Shown here: piece by piece, positions 1-11,041 of the stretch
Position numbering within the stretch: the first letter of the stretch is position 1
Layout of the letters: every line of letters begins with the position of its first letter
NCBI GenBank assembly: GCA_028641055.1
Contig: CM054059.1
Coordinates: 435,678,167 to 435,742,166 of the forward strand
From: Alopecurus myosuroides
Lineage: Eukaryota > Streptophyta > Magnoliopsida > Poales > Poaceae
Length of the DNA: 64,000 nucleotides
Direction of reading: 5' to 3'
The notes under the pieces: generated by a model
What the model was told of the DNA's origin: nothing
Database searches by the model: none
Seen by the model: only the letters and a program-made list of their open reading frames with translations
Position numbers and translations under genes: made by a program

Positions 1-478
1 CCGAAGTTAAACCAATGATGACAGACACGCTTTACAGCAATTTTACTCAAGAAAACAAAGGGGGCCAGATGAAGCTGTCATCGCAACAAATACTGAAATC
101 AGCACCCAAGTCACTGTTTACGCATTTGAACAACCAGACACAGCACAAGCCCCCGTCAATCCGTGGTAGAAACCGTGGAACACAGACAGGTATCTATGAG
201 CTCCCCGAGGCAGGTGATGACTGACTGGAGCACGGTGGAACGAATCAAAAGCTGCGGAGGGCAAACCAGAGCCCCGTGCTCGATCGTTTCCCCTCCAGAA
301 TCATCAATTCATGACGGAGGGAGGAAACGAAACCCAATCCCGATACGAGCGAAAATGAGCTCCACGCAAACCCACAATCGGAATGATTTCAACGGGAACC
401 CAGACCCAGGCGAAGCCCCCGACCAGATCGTGGCCCCTGATGAGAAGGATCGGTGCGCGGCGTAGCGCGAGGGCTCAC
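1..478 (-). other. Intron 1 of VIK-like kinase gene (partial)
   Basis: The minus-strand sequence to the left of position 479 starts with a good GT donor (GTGAGC, 478 downwards) directly after the coding exon at 479-817. I looked for the expected continuation of the ankyrin repeat (a PLADAEG-like stretch) in the remaining 478 bases and did not see it, so the next exon should lie outside the window. No other gene is visible here; short open frames on both strands look like chance. Confidence 0.55.
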
Positions 479-817
479 CGTGTTCTGCCATCGGTCGAGC
501 GCGTTGACGTCTGCGCCGTTGGAGACGAGGCACTCGGCGACCTCCTGCCATCCGTGGAGCGCGGCGACGTGGAGCGGGGTGCGGCTGTCGTAGTCCCGGG
601 CGTTGACGAGCGCGCCGTCCTCCTCGAGCAGCTTGCGCACGGCGCCGGCGTCGTTCTGGTGCGTGTGCCAGAGGATGAGCGAGGTGCGCGCGACGAGCGC
701 CTTGTCGTCGAACCGGCGGCGCTGGTGGCCGTCGCCGCTCCCCGACGACCCGCCCGCGCCGCCGCCCCCCGCTGCCGCTGCCCCCGCCGCCGGAGCCGGG
801 CGCGCGCGCGTGCGCAT
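479..817 (-). CDS. Ankyrin / VIK-like Raf-type protein kinase, exon 1 (partial)
   Basis: The minus-strand frame encodes about 113 residues. A Gly/Ala/Ser-rich N-terminus (residues 1-33) is followed by an ankyrin segment with the motifs RTSLILWHTHQNDAGAVRKL, RTPLHVAALHGWQEVAECL and NGADVNALDRWQNT. This is the start of the plant integrin-linked / VH1-interacting kinase group (Raf-like MAPKKK with N-terminal ankyrin repeats, acting in cytosolic signalling). Family members continue into a further ankyrin repeat and a C-terminal Ser/Thr kinase domain, which would be left of the window. The exon ends at 479 before GTGAGC. The ATG at 817 is the first in this frame, since TGA lies at 842-844. An upstream ATG at 845 opens a different frame that looks equally natural (see findings). 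Family assignment is good; the exact N-terminus is uncertain. Confidence 0.75.
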
Positions 818-1215
818 GCGCCGCCTCCTCCTCCGCCCCGCTCATCTCGCGCGTGTCCGAATCTGAGGTCGCTCTGTCCTCTCTGCGTGTGTTTCTCCGG
901 GAGTCCGAGTATTCAGGAGGGGGGTGGATTTTGTGTCCCTCGGCGCGCGTGATCGGCTTCGGGTGGGTGATCGGATCTGATATGGGAGCCTGTAGGATCC
1001 GCTTAGCTCTTGACCGACGCGACGACGCCCACTTGTGCGCCAGCCTGGCACGGCCGCCCACTGGAGACACCGGCGGGGCCGCCCACCGAAACCGGGGAAC
1101 GTTCCGTGTCAACGATCGCTCTGACGGGTTCCTCACTCGTACACGAGACAGGGTAACCCACCGTTCGTGCTCGCGGGTTTGCGACCGCGAGCTACCTCTC
1201 CGATCGGAAAAGTGA
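818..1215 (-). promoter_or_regulatory. 5'UTR and proximal promoter of VIK-like gene
   Basis: The GC- and CT-rich DNA immediately upstream of the coding exon has the composition of a grass 5'UTR. It contains an out-of-frame upstream ATG at 843-845 whose open frame overlaps the ankyrin exon. No convincing TATA box was recognised, so the transcription start is not placed. Confidence 0.4.
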
Positions 1216-2100
1216 TGGCCGTTTTCGTGCCGAGGAATAGGATGCGTTTCCGAAGGAGCACTTGCACATTTTCTATGTTTTACTTATTCGGAGAAAGCTA
1301 TGCAACATAGAAAATCGGCGTATACAACATAGAAAATGAAATGAAATGCACACAACAAGCACGACCATTTTTTTAACATAAACAAAAGGTAAATACTACC
1401 TATCTGAGGCCGACGGGAAGTAAATCTTCGGACTACTGGGACGCCGTCAATCCTGTCTCCATTGAACGGCCTCGATTTTCTCTTTCTTCCTGTAATCTGA
1501 CCCACAGAACAAAATCCCGGATAATACAGTCCGTTCCAAAAAAATATCCCCCAAATCACTCCCCTCCTCCCGACCCCCTCTTTGATTTGCGCTGCTCCTG
1601 CGAGATCCAACACGCTCGCCCCGTCTCCGTGCTCCCTCTCTCCCCGCTGCCTCCATGACCCTGTTCGTCGTCGATCTGCTCCACCACGGCAAGGCGTCGC
1701 CGGGGATGCACTCACCGGCCAATGGTGATGTTTGTGTCAGATGCGGTCCGCTCCACCGCGGGGAGGCCTCACCATGGCTGCACTTACTGACTGTCGTTGT
1801 TGTTCATGTTAGAGGCGGCGCAATCGAGACGTCAAGGATGCACGCCCGCTGCCAGGAATAGGATGCTTCCTCCGCTCACGGTCAGCATCTCTGCCTCAAC
1901 TACACAATTTAATCTAATACCAACTGACCTAGGTACCAATGTCTGGCCACATCTTGCATTCTTTCTAGATCTAATTTTACAGCCAAATCATGTAACCGAT
2001 ATGTGGTCATATCCCACATTTTATAGGTTTCTAGATGTATGTACGTGACATTAGTAATTACGAATCAGTAATGATCATATTGAGGCAAGTTTTTTTTTCT
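1216..2100. other. Intergenic, no gene recognised
   Basis: The stretch holds a repeated 'aacatagaaaat' motif near 1303-1337, a CT/GC-rich block at 1550-1860 that resembles TE-derived GC-rich DNA, and then AT-rich sequence. Open frames at 1284-1722 on the minus strand have no recognisable domain and low-complexity composition. Confidence 0.4.
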
Positions 2101-3850
2101 CAAGATTCACTAGCCGATTGATGCTTCTCAAGATTCTCTGTTTCCAATTATTGTATTGTTTTTCTGGGTGAGAATGATATGCATGCTTCTCATTTTGCAT
2201 GCTTCCCAAGTTTATACCGATGATGATGAAGTTGGATACATGGACAGAGATAAATATTTTCAGTAGCAAAATATGATATATTCTACCATTTAAATATGTA
2301 TGTTTCTATCTGATTTTGGTGTGCTTAAAATTTGCCAAGGATCCACGGCTCACGGTCGATCTTGATCGGTTCAATGGAGACACGAACCAAGTTTAAATCT
2401 GTACATTTCCACCATAAATGATTTGTATTGAGACCGCACCAGTATGTGATTCAAAATATCTTACATGCTTCCAATACATATTGTTTATATTGGGATAGAA
2501 CTAATTCCTTGCTTGGAAATATTAATGCTTTCAATTTTAAATTTCAATGCTTCCAATACAAAGCTTCTACAAGGTAGAACTAATTCCTTGCTTAGATTAT
2601 GTTGAGATAATCTCTTGCTTCGAAATATTAATGCTTCCTATGTACAATATTTGTTTACTTTGGTATAGACTACAACATATAACCATGGTTCTTCTTTATT
2701 TTTGTCATTGTCATTTTCAGTACTATTGCAATTTAACTATTGTCTCTTGCTACTAGTTATATTTTCATGCTTCAAAGATTCTACATGGTGCTAGTTATGT
2801 TGAGATAGCATAAAATTGATGCTTCCATGCTTCTACCTTCTTGCATTTGTTAGTTGCTATTTAAATTTTCAATAAAGGTGCATATTTTATATTTCCCCAT
2901 GCTTCCTACATTTTTCATATTTGCTCAGGATTCAACTCACCACATTACATATGACATTTTTTTCCCTATTGCTACTATATGTCAAGTTCAACCCCGTCCA
3001 CGATGAGCATGTCGAGGTTGGAATAATGTTGGTCAATGCCTCAGGTTTGAAGCATCACCATTGGTACGAGTGACTTCTCATGCCGCCGGAAGCATACCAG
3101 GGTGCTGCCCCTAGTACCGCTGGTGCCACTAGTGGGTGTAGGCACTTCGGCAGGAAGGGAGGGTTTACTAGCATTGGCATGCGGTCACTGTTGCAGGTCA
3201 TCGGCGAGCCTATGATGCTCCTCGTCATTTTCATCCTCGAAAACAATCATCTACACGTCGGTCGTGCTTCCATGGTTTTGTTGGAATGTTCGTCGACTTC
3301 AACATCGGAAGCAATATAGATTAGTAGTTCGATGATCTTGTAGGCATTTTCCCGCACATGTGGCTTTGCCATGAGAGGTGGATAGTGGGCGAGCATTGTG
3401 ACAAACCATGTTACCTATTCTTACTGTACACAGAAGCAAAATCTGATATTACTTGAAGAAAATTATATCCTTTGTATACAACATTGATGATAGAAGCAAA
3501 TCGATTGTTCATTTTAAGCAAATACTATTTCTCATATGATCTCTTGGATCCAATGGTTATTGAAATAATTGTTTGCTAATTGGTAGCAAACACTATTTTT
3601 TTTTCTAAGAAAATTATATTCTCGGTTGGAAGCATGGAATATATGTTGCATCTTTTCTAATCTTGGAAGCAATCTCGGCAACCAATAGAAACAAATCATT
3701 CTTGGTACGAAGCAAATTAAGTTGCACTGACAAGAAAAATCAGGAGAGTTGAAAACAATACTAGTTAGACCAGTCATGATTATTCCAAGAAAATTTTCCA
3801 TTAAATTGCTTCCATTAATGGAAAACAATGCTTCCATGTTACGGAAATAT
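2100..3850. mobile_element. Candidate non-autonomous DNA transposon with opposed subterminal motifs
   Basis: The left part carries many copies of TGCTTC/TGCTTCC (about 2122, 2184, 2199, 2465, 2548, 2632, 2768, 2820, 2827, 2900). The right part carries mostly the reverse complement GGAAGCA/GAAGCAAA (about 3088, 3432, 3492, 3628, 3665, 3709), with TGCTTCC returning at 3818-3836. Short motifs repeated in opposite orientation toward the two ends are typical of subterminal regions of CACTA-type and some other class II elements. I could not locate terminal inverted repeats or a target duplication, and the middle (2950-3420) has no recognisable transposase. The borders are therefore approximate and the class is an inference. 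Confidence 0.45.
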
Positions 3851-4229
3851 GATTCGCTGACCTGAGAAAATAATTAATTTGCTATATTTTATTAGTTGGA
3901 AACAACTCATTATTTTCCAAAATTAATTCCTAAAAATAAGGAGTTGTTTGGATTGATGGACAGTTTTATAGGAGCATTTAACCTGAACGTAATCAATGCT
4001 AAGAGTCAGACCCATGCATGCATGATATTTGGAACCAGACGATCTGATTGTATCCTAGGGCAGCAGAGGAGTCCGATGGATAGCCAGACATCAGCGTCCG
4101 ATCCCTAGTGATTGCCTAAACAAAAGTAGCAAATCTTTCACAAAAGACACCTAAAGTCAATGCAAATATTCTTTGCTACAAAAGGGGCAACATAGATGCG
4201 TGCGCACACGTCCACTCACGCACATGTGT
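3851..4229. other. Intergenic, no gene recognised
   Basis: AT-rich DNA between the motif-repeat region and the first Stowaway MITE. Two 'gctaca/gtagca' motifs near 4125 and 4177 could belong to the end of the preceding candidate transposon. Nothing else is supported. Confidence 0.3.
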
Positions 4230-4357
4230 TACTCCCTCCATCCTAAATTAATTGTCATAGATTTATCAAAATGTGCATGTATCTGGACATATTTTAGTGT
4301 ATAGATACATTCATATTTTGTCAAATTCATGACATTTAATTTGGGACGGAGGGAGTA
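4230..4357. mobile_element. Stowaway-type MITE
   Basis: The element has the terminal inverted repeat TACTCCCTCC...GGAGGGAGTA, is 128 bp including the TA target duplications, and has a long internal inverted repeat (ATTTAATTTGGGACGG matches the left arm). This is the hallmark of Tc1/mariner-derived Stowaway MITEs of grasses. It has no coding capacity. Confidence 0.93.
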
Positions 4358-4429
4358 TGTTATTAGTGTAAACATCACTTCTTCTTTTAAAAATGTAGAT
4401 TGAAACAGTCGGCCTCTATCTCGATGCAT

Positions 4430-4740
4430 ACAACCTTTTATTAAAAATTATTCAACAAAATCTTACAAAGCAATACATCAATAGCTCCCGGAAGCCACCC
4501 TTCTCGCAACATATGTCGCTACTCCTACCAACTTAATGAAGAGGGTAGACATGGCCGGGGCCTTCCGTCCAGACATCACACCAACGCATATCGTTTAAAA
4601 ACAGAGAACTCAACCAAACCGTCCGACAACATGTTCGGAGTAAAAACAGGTCCGGCGGACTCTCAACGTGCACCGCATGCGCACGCTTCAGAAGCCGCCG
4701 GTACCACCACCGTATTTCACCGATCGTGTAAACATCACCT
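4430..4740 (-). mobile_element. Truncated GC-rich retroposon-like fragment
   Basis: On the minus strand this ends in an AT-rich tail (around 4430-4470) preceded by GC-rich sequence. It parallels the longer unit at 4865-6400, with shared 'gatgaagagggt' and 'cacaccaacgc' blocks, so it looks like a shorter relative of the same repeat. There is no coding evidence. Confidence 0.35.
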
Positions 4741-4864
4741 ACAACCCAATAAATAATCGCTTAGTGAGGTGGACAGGAGGCAACACCTCTGTTGCTTCTC
4801 GATGTGCTAGGGGTGCAACCACGCTCTCCACATCCAACCAATAGTTAGTTCTTATAACCAATGT

Positions 4865-6400
4865 TTTCTTTTAGAAATGAAGGTTCTACCCCAGCCTATG
4901 CATCAAAATGATGCACACAGCCGGTTTTTTATTAATAATAAAAGCGATCCATGAAGCATTACAAAGAGTTACAACAATGAACCAAAAGTCACCATCACAC
5001 CTACAAACTCTTGATGAAGGGGGTGGTCCAAGTCGGAGCCGATACCCTGGCCTAACACACCAACGCGCATCATCTAATCCGGTTGTTTCCACCAAGCCGC
5101 CCGATGACAAAATTGGGAGCACATAACCGATTCACCATTCCCGCAGTATACACCGATGTGCACACTCGGAATCCGCTGCCTCTGACATCCTTCAAACCAT
5201 CTTCTGGAGAGATCAATGCAGAAACCTTGCCAGGCCTGCCATCGACGCGGCCATGGCGCCAAACAGCACCACCATCCTGCGGGCATCCATCCTTCCGCGT
5301 CCATCGTCGAGACTCTGTGGCGCCACGCTGCCGAGACTCGCCGCCTTCGACGAAGATGAAACACCGCACCACCAACAGACCCCCTCCAGGTAGCCCATGT
5401 TCCCAAAACGATGCCCCCAAGGGGGCAAATGACACCGCGGGTGCCACCATCATCCGGATATACTAGATCTAAGGTTTCCCCTAGAACACAAGTGCTCGAA
5501 GCGGGTGAGTAGTAGCGGCGACTCCTTCAAGAAGGTAACGACACCCACGAGTGCCGCAGTCGCCAACCTGAGCCCTACTTGCACCGGCCACCATCCTAGC
5601 CTCCTAGATCGAGAGATCCGACCCGCGAGCAGCAGCCCGAGCCATGCCAAGGAGGAGGCAGGTCACCACACTGTCGATCTACCTCAAACCGCGGAGGAGT
5701 GGGTAGACGAAGAGTGCACATGCGGCGCCTTCAACAAGGTAATGACATGTAGGCGTGGTTGCCGCCCGCCACGACCATAGTCGGGCCCCGGCTTTCACCG
5801 TTAGCCAGTCGTCCCCACTCCGCGCACAACCCGTCAGGCCGACCACCTTCGACGAAGAAGAAGGCCACCACCACCACGCCAGGGCCGAAACCCAGGACAT
5901 CCCCGTGCTGCAGGAACAACCCAGGATACGTGCTTTGCAGATCGAAGTAGGATGCACAACAACGGCCCAGATTACAGGAGGGTCGTCGGCCACCTCGCCG
6001 CCTACACAGCCACCGGCAAGCCGACGACAACGCAGATCGCAGCGTAGGTCGCACGACCACCTCGCCACCAGCACAACCCGCCACGAGCATGCTCCTGTTC
6101 GCCGCCCTCCCTGCAACACCGCCACCGATCTGGCTGGTAGAAACCGCCGCCACCGCACCAGACCTTGGGCCGAGGATATACGCTGCCGTCGCCATGCCAC
6201 AAGGGTTTTGCCCTGCGACGCCTCCGGTGGCGCCAACGGGAGGAGTAGAAGGGCGCAGGTGAGGAGTAGACGGCCGGCGGGGAAGCCCCCCGGTGAGGAG
6301 TAGACGGCCGGCAGGGAAATCCCCCGGTGCGGCGCGGCGCCGCTGCACGGGGAGGGTTAGGGGTCAGGGAGGGGTCCACTGAAGACGGAATTGGTCTTGT
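4865..6400 (-). mobile_element. GC-rich non-coding retroposon-like element, minus strand
   Basis: Read on the minus strand, it starts with CCCTAACC-type GC-rich DNA near 6360. It runs through long GC-rich sequence with spurious overlapping open frames on both strands and ends in an AT-rich tail with 'ttattattaataaaaa' near 4925-4940. A GATGCA-containing inverted motif lies at 4891-4916. The layout resembles the non-coding, LINE/SINE-like repeats common in Triticeae DNA. The frames of up to 205 residues have no domain, are rich in Arg/Ala/Gly/Pro and exist in several phases at once, so I treat them as non-coding. Confidence 0.4.
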
Positions 6401-6890
6401 CTCTTATAACCCATTTACTATTCACCCGTGTGTATACGAAAAAACTATATATGATTCCATATTACATGTGGGAAGACACCAAAAGTTTCAGAATCACTAA
6501 TATTTCACATTAATATTTTAGGACACCAAACCGACCTCAAAATATCTTGGGCTCGATAACCACAAATACAAATCGTTGGAGAAGCACCATTGTCGAATCC
6601 AAAGATCATATGCCTATCTACCCCCATGCACCAGCATTCCCAAGCCTAGCGATGTAAAGAAATCCTTGGTCTCCAAGCACCAAGATTGTCCATGGCGGCG
6701 AGCTTCGTGACATCCATTAAGAGTGGAGAAGGAGAAGCGGCGGAGTAGGAGAACAACATGAAAGACATCTTCATGGAGGAATAAAAAATACACAAACACC
6801 CACTCAGAGAGAGAGAGAGACAAATTGCAGCCGGATTTAATTGTGTGAGATAAGAAAAACGACGAAGTATCAGTTATTCAGGAGAATCGT
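6401..6890. other. Intergenic, no gene recognised
   Basis: AT-rich spacer with a short (GA)n run at about 6807-6821. No gene-like signal was seen. Confidence 0.35.
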
Positions 6891-6899
6891 GTCACGTTT

Positions 6900-8530
6900 A
6901 TAAACCATAAATAGCTATAACTTCATGGCCAAAGACCCTCGCATCGTCCCGTGGCCGCGGTGGCAGCGGCTCCCGCTGCCAACAACGGTGGCTGGGAGAG
7001 ATCCCGCGGTGGACGCGCGTGCGGGCGGGCGTCCCGTCTTTGTCTGCTCCGGCGCTTGGCGGTGCTCCGTGGGTGGCGGCAGGGTGTGGCGGCGGCGGGC
7101 GGTGTGGTGCAGTAGCTGGCGCGACGACTCTCGTCATGGCGGCCGACCAACTGGGGGATGCGGCCAGGGCCCTGATCTGGGCTCATATGGGCTTGGCGGG
7201 CCGCGGAGGTTTCCAGTGTGTCATGCCTCCCAGTGCTGCGTGTTGGCGCTGCCGTTCGGCTGCGGCGTGGCCGACGGGTGGTGCCAGCGTGCCGTTCGGC
7301 TCCCTTTTCGCTGGCGCGTCTCGCCGACATCAAGGGAAATCCGCGGTTGCGGTTTGGCGCTAGGCTGGCTGCGGTTTGGTACGTGAGGTTGAGGGTTGTG
7401 ACAGTTGTGGTTTTCGATCCGGCGCATGGTGGTGGCTGCTCGTGTTCGCTCTGGTCGTTTCAGCGGCAATCTCGTGAGCAGCGGTGATGATCTGGACGAC
7501 GGCTTTTGTCGCGGGGACGGGGAGCCTAGGTGTGGCGGCGCGCAGGATGCTGGGCCTGGCTGCCCGATTCGGCTGACCTCGACGATGAAAACCGCGACTG
7601 TCGTGTTCATCGGCGACGCCGTGGAGGGTTCCCGTCGGACTTTGGCTGCACATGGCGCCTGGATGCCAGGGGCGGCGGCCTGGATGGTCGTCTTCGTATC
7701 ACGTCGAGCTAGGAGGAGGCTTCGTGGGAGGCGGACCTAGGCCCCGACGCCTAGTTCCGTCCGTGGCCTCAAATCGTCGGGGGCGTGGGGCTGGCAATCT
7801 GTGTGCGGGGTGAAGTTGGCGGTCTGGTCGGTTCTCGAATGGCGGTTGCGGGGGTTTTGACTCATCATCGGGAGAAATCCTTGTCCTGGAAGTCTGCCAG
7901 GACAAACGACGGCTATGCCTCTGGCGCCGCATCCTTCTTGAAGGCGTCGTCGTGGCGGTGATGTCGACTCTCTGTCTGGGTTCTCCGGGGGAAACCCTAG
8001 ATCCCGTGCGGGATCGGTCGGCGGTGCTCTTGCGTCGCTTGCCTCTCGGGGCCTGGCTTTGGATGCTCCACCGACTAGAGGGACCTGTGAAGTGGGCTGA
8101 GTTAGGCGGCGGCGATCTTCTCGTTTTCGGCTTGGTAGTGTGCGGCCCTGGGGCCGGCGTGGATGTCGGAGCGGCGGCTCTGGGTTTTTACCTATGTCGT
8201 GTTGCGTCGAGGTCGAAGTGGTGTCGTCTTTGGTCATTCGAGCGACATGGACGTTGGCTCATGTAGGGGCGCAACCTTGGGGCTCGCGTGGATGTCGGAG
8301 GGGCGGCTTCGGGTTGCGTTGAGGTCGCCTCCGCCGTGTTTCGTGTGAGGTGTTAGTATCGACTATGGTAGCTTGGGTCACATGGTTGTCGACTCGGTTC
8401 GCGGTGCGGCCTCGGGCCCCGTGTGGTGCGTTGTGTTGTATGGTTTTCGGCCGTTTTTTCTTATAATTCTTATAAACTGCCCAACTTTTTTCAACTTTAT
8501 CAATTAAATGCATTGCCGAGTTTTGAAAAA
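6900..8530 (+). mobile_element. GC-rich non-coding retroposon-like element, plus strand
   Basis: A GC-rich block (6920-8450) with many overlapping, domain-less open frames on both strands passes into an AT-rich 3' segment near 8455-8530. It shares the 'ggggaaaccctagatc' type motif (about 7989-8004) with the minus-strand unit at 4865-6400 (reverse complement near 5465-5482). The two look like related repeats in opposite orientation. No protein similarity was recognised. Confidence 0.4.
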
Positions 8531-8665
8531 CAACCCATAAATTTGTATATCTTGAAAGCACGGGCTCAAGCAGAACTCTGTGTTTGTATAAAAAAAAGCA
8601 GAACTCTGTGACGAGATATGCTCATGCGACTCTTAGAAAAATCACAAATTTGCACGGACAAGAAA

Positions 8666-8762
8666 TACTCCCTCCAATCCTAAAAGTGTGACGGGACAAA
8701 TAAGCTAGCTCCATATAAATTTGTATAGAGTCCACGACACTTAAATGAGATCAGAGGGAGTA
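8666..8762. mobile_element. Stowaway-type MITE
   Basis: A 97-bp element flanked by TA, with TACTCCCTCC at the left end and GAGGGAGTA at the right end. It is a short Stowaway family member with no coding capacity. Confidence 0.85.
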
Positions 8763-9234
8763 TGTAGGAGCACTACATTTTGGCCTAAATGTTTTTTCTA
8801 TCTAGAAATAAAAGATTGAAACGTGCAAGTACACACTATGTCCGTACGCACGTCAGAGTGCAACCGAAAAACCGCACTCATAAAGTTGCGTGTTCTCCTT
8901 CTAGAGAGCATGATACTGGCCGTACGTAGGGATCGCATTGAATTCTCCGATAGTGCACCGATTAGGTTATCACAATCCAAGGATTTCATTTGCTGCATGC
9001 ACTGGGAAGTTGGATTTGACGTGTTTTGGCTTGTGCAGACCCGGTCTTTGCAAATCTTTGTCTCCTTTCTTTTTCAGCTTTCTCCATTTCTGGTTTCTAC
9101 CTTTTCCATTTTATTACCGCTCTGAAACCACGGAGGCAGTGACAGTGAAATGAAATCGACATTTTTTTCAGGAAAAAGAGATGACGACATTGACTCTTTT
9201 TTGTTCTAGTGCGAACAGGCTACTCTTTTTTTCA
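8763..9234. other. Intergenic, no gene recognised
   Basis: AT-rich sequence between the MITE and the 5' end of the LINE. It contains pyrimidine-rich runs and no recognisable gene. Confidence 0.3.
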
Positions 9235-9296
9235 GGATATCCATCATCCTTTCTTCGGCCACATCCAGGGTTCTGGTCAATGGGTCCCCGAGCAGG

Positions 9297-10958
9297 ATGT
9301 TCCGGCACCATCGGGGGCTAAGGCAGGGCGATCCCCTATCCCCCATGTTGTTCATCATCGCCATAGACCCTCTCAAGCGGTTGCTTGACCGGGCAAGTGT
9401 TAGTGGGCTGTTGCATCCGATTGGCCGCAGGGCGGCAAAGATGCGGCTCTCCCTTTATGCCGACGATGCGGCGATCTTCGTCCATCCGGAAGCTAGGGAT
9501 TTGCAGGTGGTCACGGAGATTTTGCACGTGTTTGGTAGGGCCTCGGGACTGGAGAATAACACCCTCAAGTCTGAGGTCTTTGCCATTTCTTGCGGCGAGC
9601 GGAATTTGGACGACGTCCTCGCCCAATTCCATTGCCAAAGGAAGGAGTTCCCGTGCAAGTACCTTGGCCTTCCCCTACACACCAGAAGGCTCAGGAGATC
9701 GGACACCCAATTTATCCTCGACATGTTGGGGTCGAGACTTGCAGGTTGGGCGGGGAGACTTTTTTCCAAGCAGGGGCGCTTGACGCTGATAACCTCTAAG
9801 CTCCTGCCATGCTTAGTGTTCTTCCTCAGCTCCTTTGTGCCATCCAAGTGGCTAGTTGGCAAAGTGAACAGGTTGATCAGAGCCTTCCTCTGGAAGGGAT
9901 CAGACCAGTGCAATGGGGGGAATTGCCTGGTTAACTGGAAGCAGGTTTGCCGGCCCAAGGGTCTCGGGGGGCTGGGCATTAAGAATATTGATGCCTTTGG
10001 CTCCGCTTTGAGGCTCAGGTGGTTATGGCAGGAATGGACTGAGCCGGAAAAGCCTTGGGTGGGAACTCCGACTCCCTCCACGGCCACAGACAGGTGCCTC
10101 TTTGATGCGTCCACAACCATCTCGGTTGGTGATGGATGCTCCGCGAAGTTTTGGACTTCCCGGTGGCTGGATGGAAAGACCCCAGCCGAGTTGGCCCCCT
10201 CTCTCATGCCGCTGGTTAGACGGAAGTCTATCACCGTGGCGAAAGGCATGGAGGGTCGCAGATGGGCAAACACATTCAGAGTCGCTCTTTCGCAGCAACA
10301 GGTGCACGAGTTCGTCCAGCTTTGGACCCGCCTGGGTTCGGTCCAGCTTACGCCGGGCTCCGCGGACTCCATTGCGTGGAGGTGGACGGGGGATGGGGCG
10401 TACTCCGCGCGCTCAGCCTATGACATCCAGTTCGTCGGATCCTTCTCTCCGGCAAATATCCCGTCGGACGCTATTTGGAAGGCCAAGACTGAAGGCAAGT
10501 GCAGGTTCTTTCTGTGGTTGCTGGACCGCCGCCGCATTTATACAGCTGACAGACTGTTGGCGAGAGGTTGGCCGTGCAGTGCTTCCTGCGCTCTATGTGG
10601 CAACGCGCAGGAGACGGCGGACCATCTCGCCTTGGGTTGCCCCTTCTCGCGAATGGTGTGGCGTGCCGTCGCCCGCGACCATGTGATGCCATGCATCAAC
10701 CCTCCGGATGTGCTATCGCCGGAGGAAATCACCTTCTCATCATGGTGGTCTGATGCTAGGGGCCTCGTGGAGGCGAAGGAGAAGGCCAGGCTAGATGGGG
10801 TGGTGGCCTACACCGCGTGGTTCTTGTGGCGTGAGAGAAACAGTAGGATTTTTGATAATCACTATAGCTCTTTTGAGGATGTTGCTGGGATGGTGAGGAG
10901 TGCAGTTGCAGCCAGGGCTTTGGCCTTTGTTAGAGTAGTAGATGATGATTTAGGCTGA
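9297..10958 (+). CDS. LINE ORF2 C-terminal part: reverse transcriptase and zf-RVT
   Basis: This 553-residue frame carries RT signatures: RGLRQGDPLSPMLF (residues 6-19) and the catalytic LYADDAAIF (about 53-61), followed by the GLPLH and GRLTLITSKLLPCL blocks typical of plant LINE RTs. Residues about 360-470 form the zf-RVT region (SARSAYD..., then WKAKTEGKCRFFLWLL and CALCGNAQETADHLALGC). The sequence in frame upstream of 9297 (SRVLVNG, from about 9240) is also RT, so the ATG at 9297 is internal and the real N-terminus (endonuclease and RT start) is missing. Complete plant LINE ORF2 proteins are usually over 1,200 residues. It stays open to a TGA at 10956-10958. As a truncated copy it is not expected to move itself. 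Confidence 0.85.
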   Translation: MFRHHRGLRQGDPLSPMLFIIAIDPLKRLLDRASVSGLLHPIGRRAAKMRLSLYADDAAIFVHPEARDLQVVTEILHVFGRASGLENNTLKSEVFAISCGERNLDDVLAQFHCQRKEFPCKYLGLPLHTRRLRRSDTQFILDMLGSRLAGWAGRLFSKQGRLTLITSKLLPCLVFFLSSFVPSKWLVGKVNRLIRAFLWKGSDQCNGGNCLVNWKQVCRPKGLGGLGIKNIDAFGSALRLRWLWQEWTEPEKPWVGTPTPSTATDRCLFDASTTISVGDGCSAKFWTSRWLDGKTPAELAPSLMPLVRRKSITVAKGMEGRRWANTFRVALSQQQVHEFVQLWTRLGSVQLTPGSADSIAWRWTGDGAYSARSAYDIQFVGSFSPANIPSDAIWKAKTEGKCRFFLWLLDRRRIYTADRLLARGWPCSASCALCGNAQETADHLALGCPFSRMVWRAVARDHVMPCINPPDVLSPEEITFSSWWSDARGLVEAKEKARLDGVVAYTAWFLWRERNSRIFDNHYSSFEDVAGMVRSAVAARALAFVRVVDDDLG

Positions 10959-11041
10959 GTTTTCTTCAGTTTTTGACACACTTCTGTAAAAACTTTTCAC
11001 CCTCTTCTATATGATTGGGCAGCGCTCCTGCCGACTTTTCG

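Noticed and set aside
309..1136. A 275-residue minus-strand open frame overlapping the VIK-like exon
   Set aside because: Outside the MSGAEEE start it is Arg/Pro-rich with no domain. The ankyrin sequence lies in another frame, so most of it is a shadow; only the start is kept as a finding.
5679..6379. Overlapping open frames of 125-205 residues on both strands
   Set aside because: GC-rich repeat sequence with several open phases at once, biased composition and no domain.
6898..8348. Many open frames of 60-166 residues on both strands
   Set aside because: Same reason: non-coding GC-rich repeat with no conserved domain, start or splice pattern.
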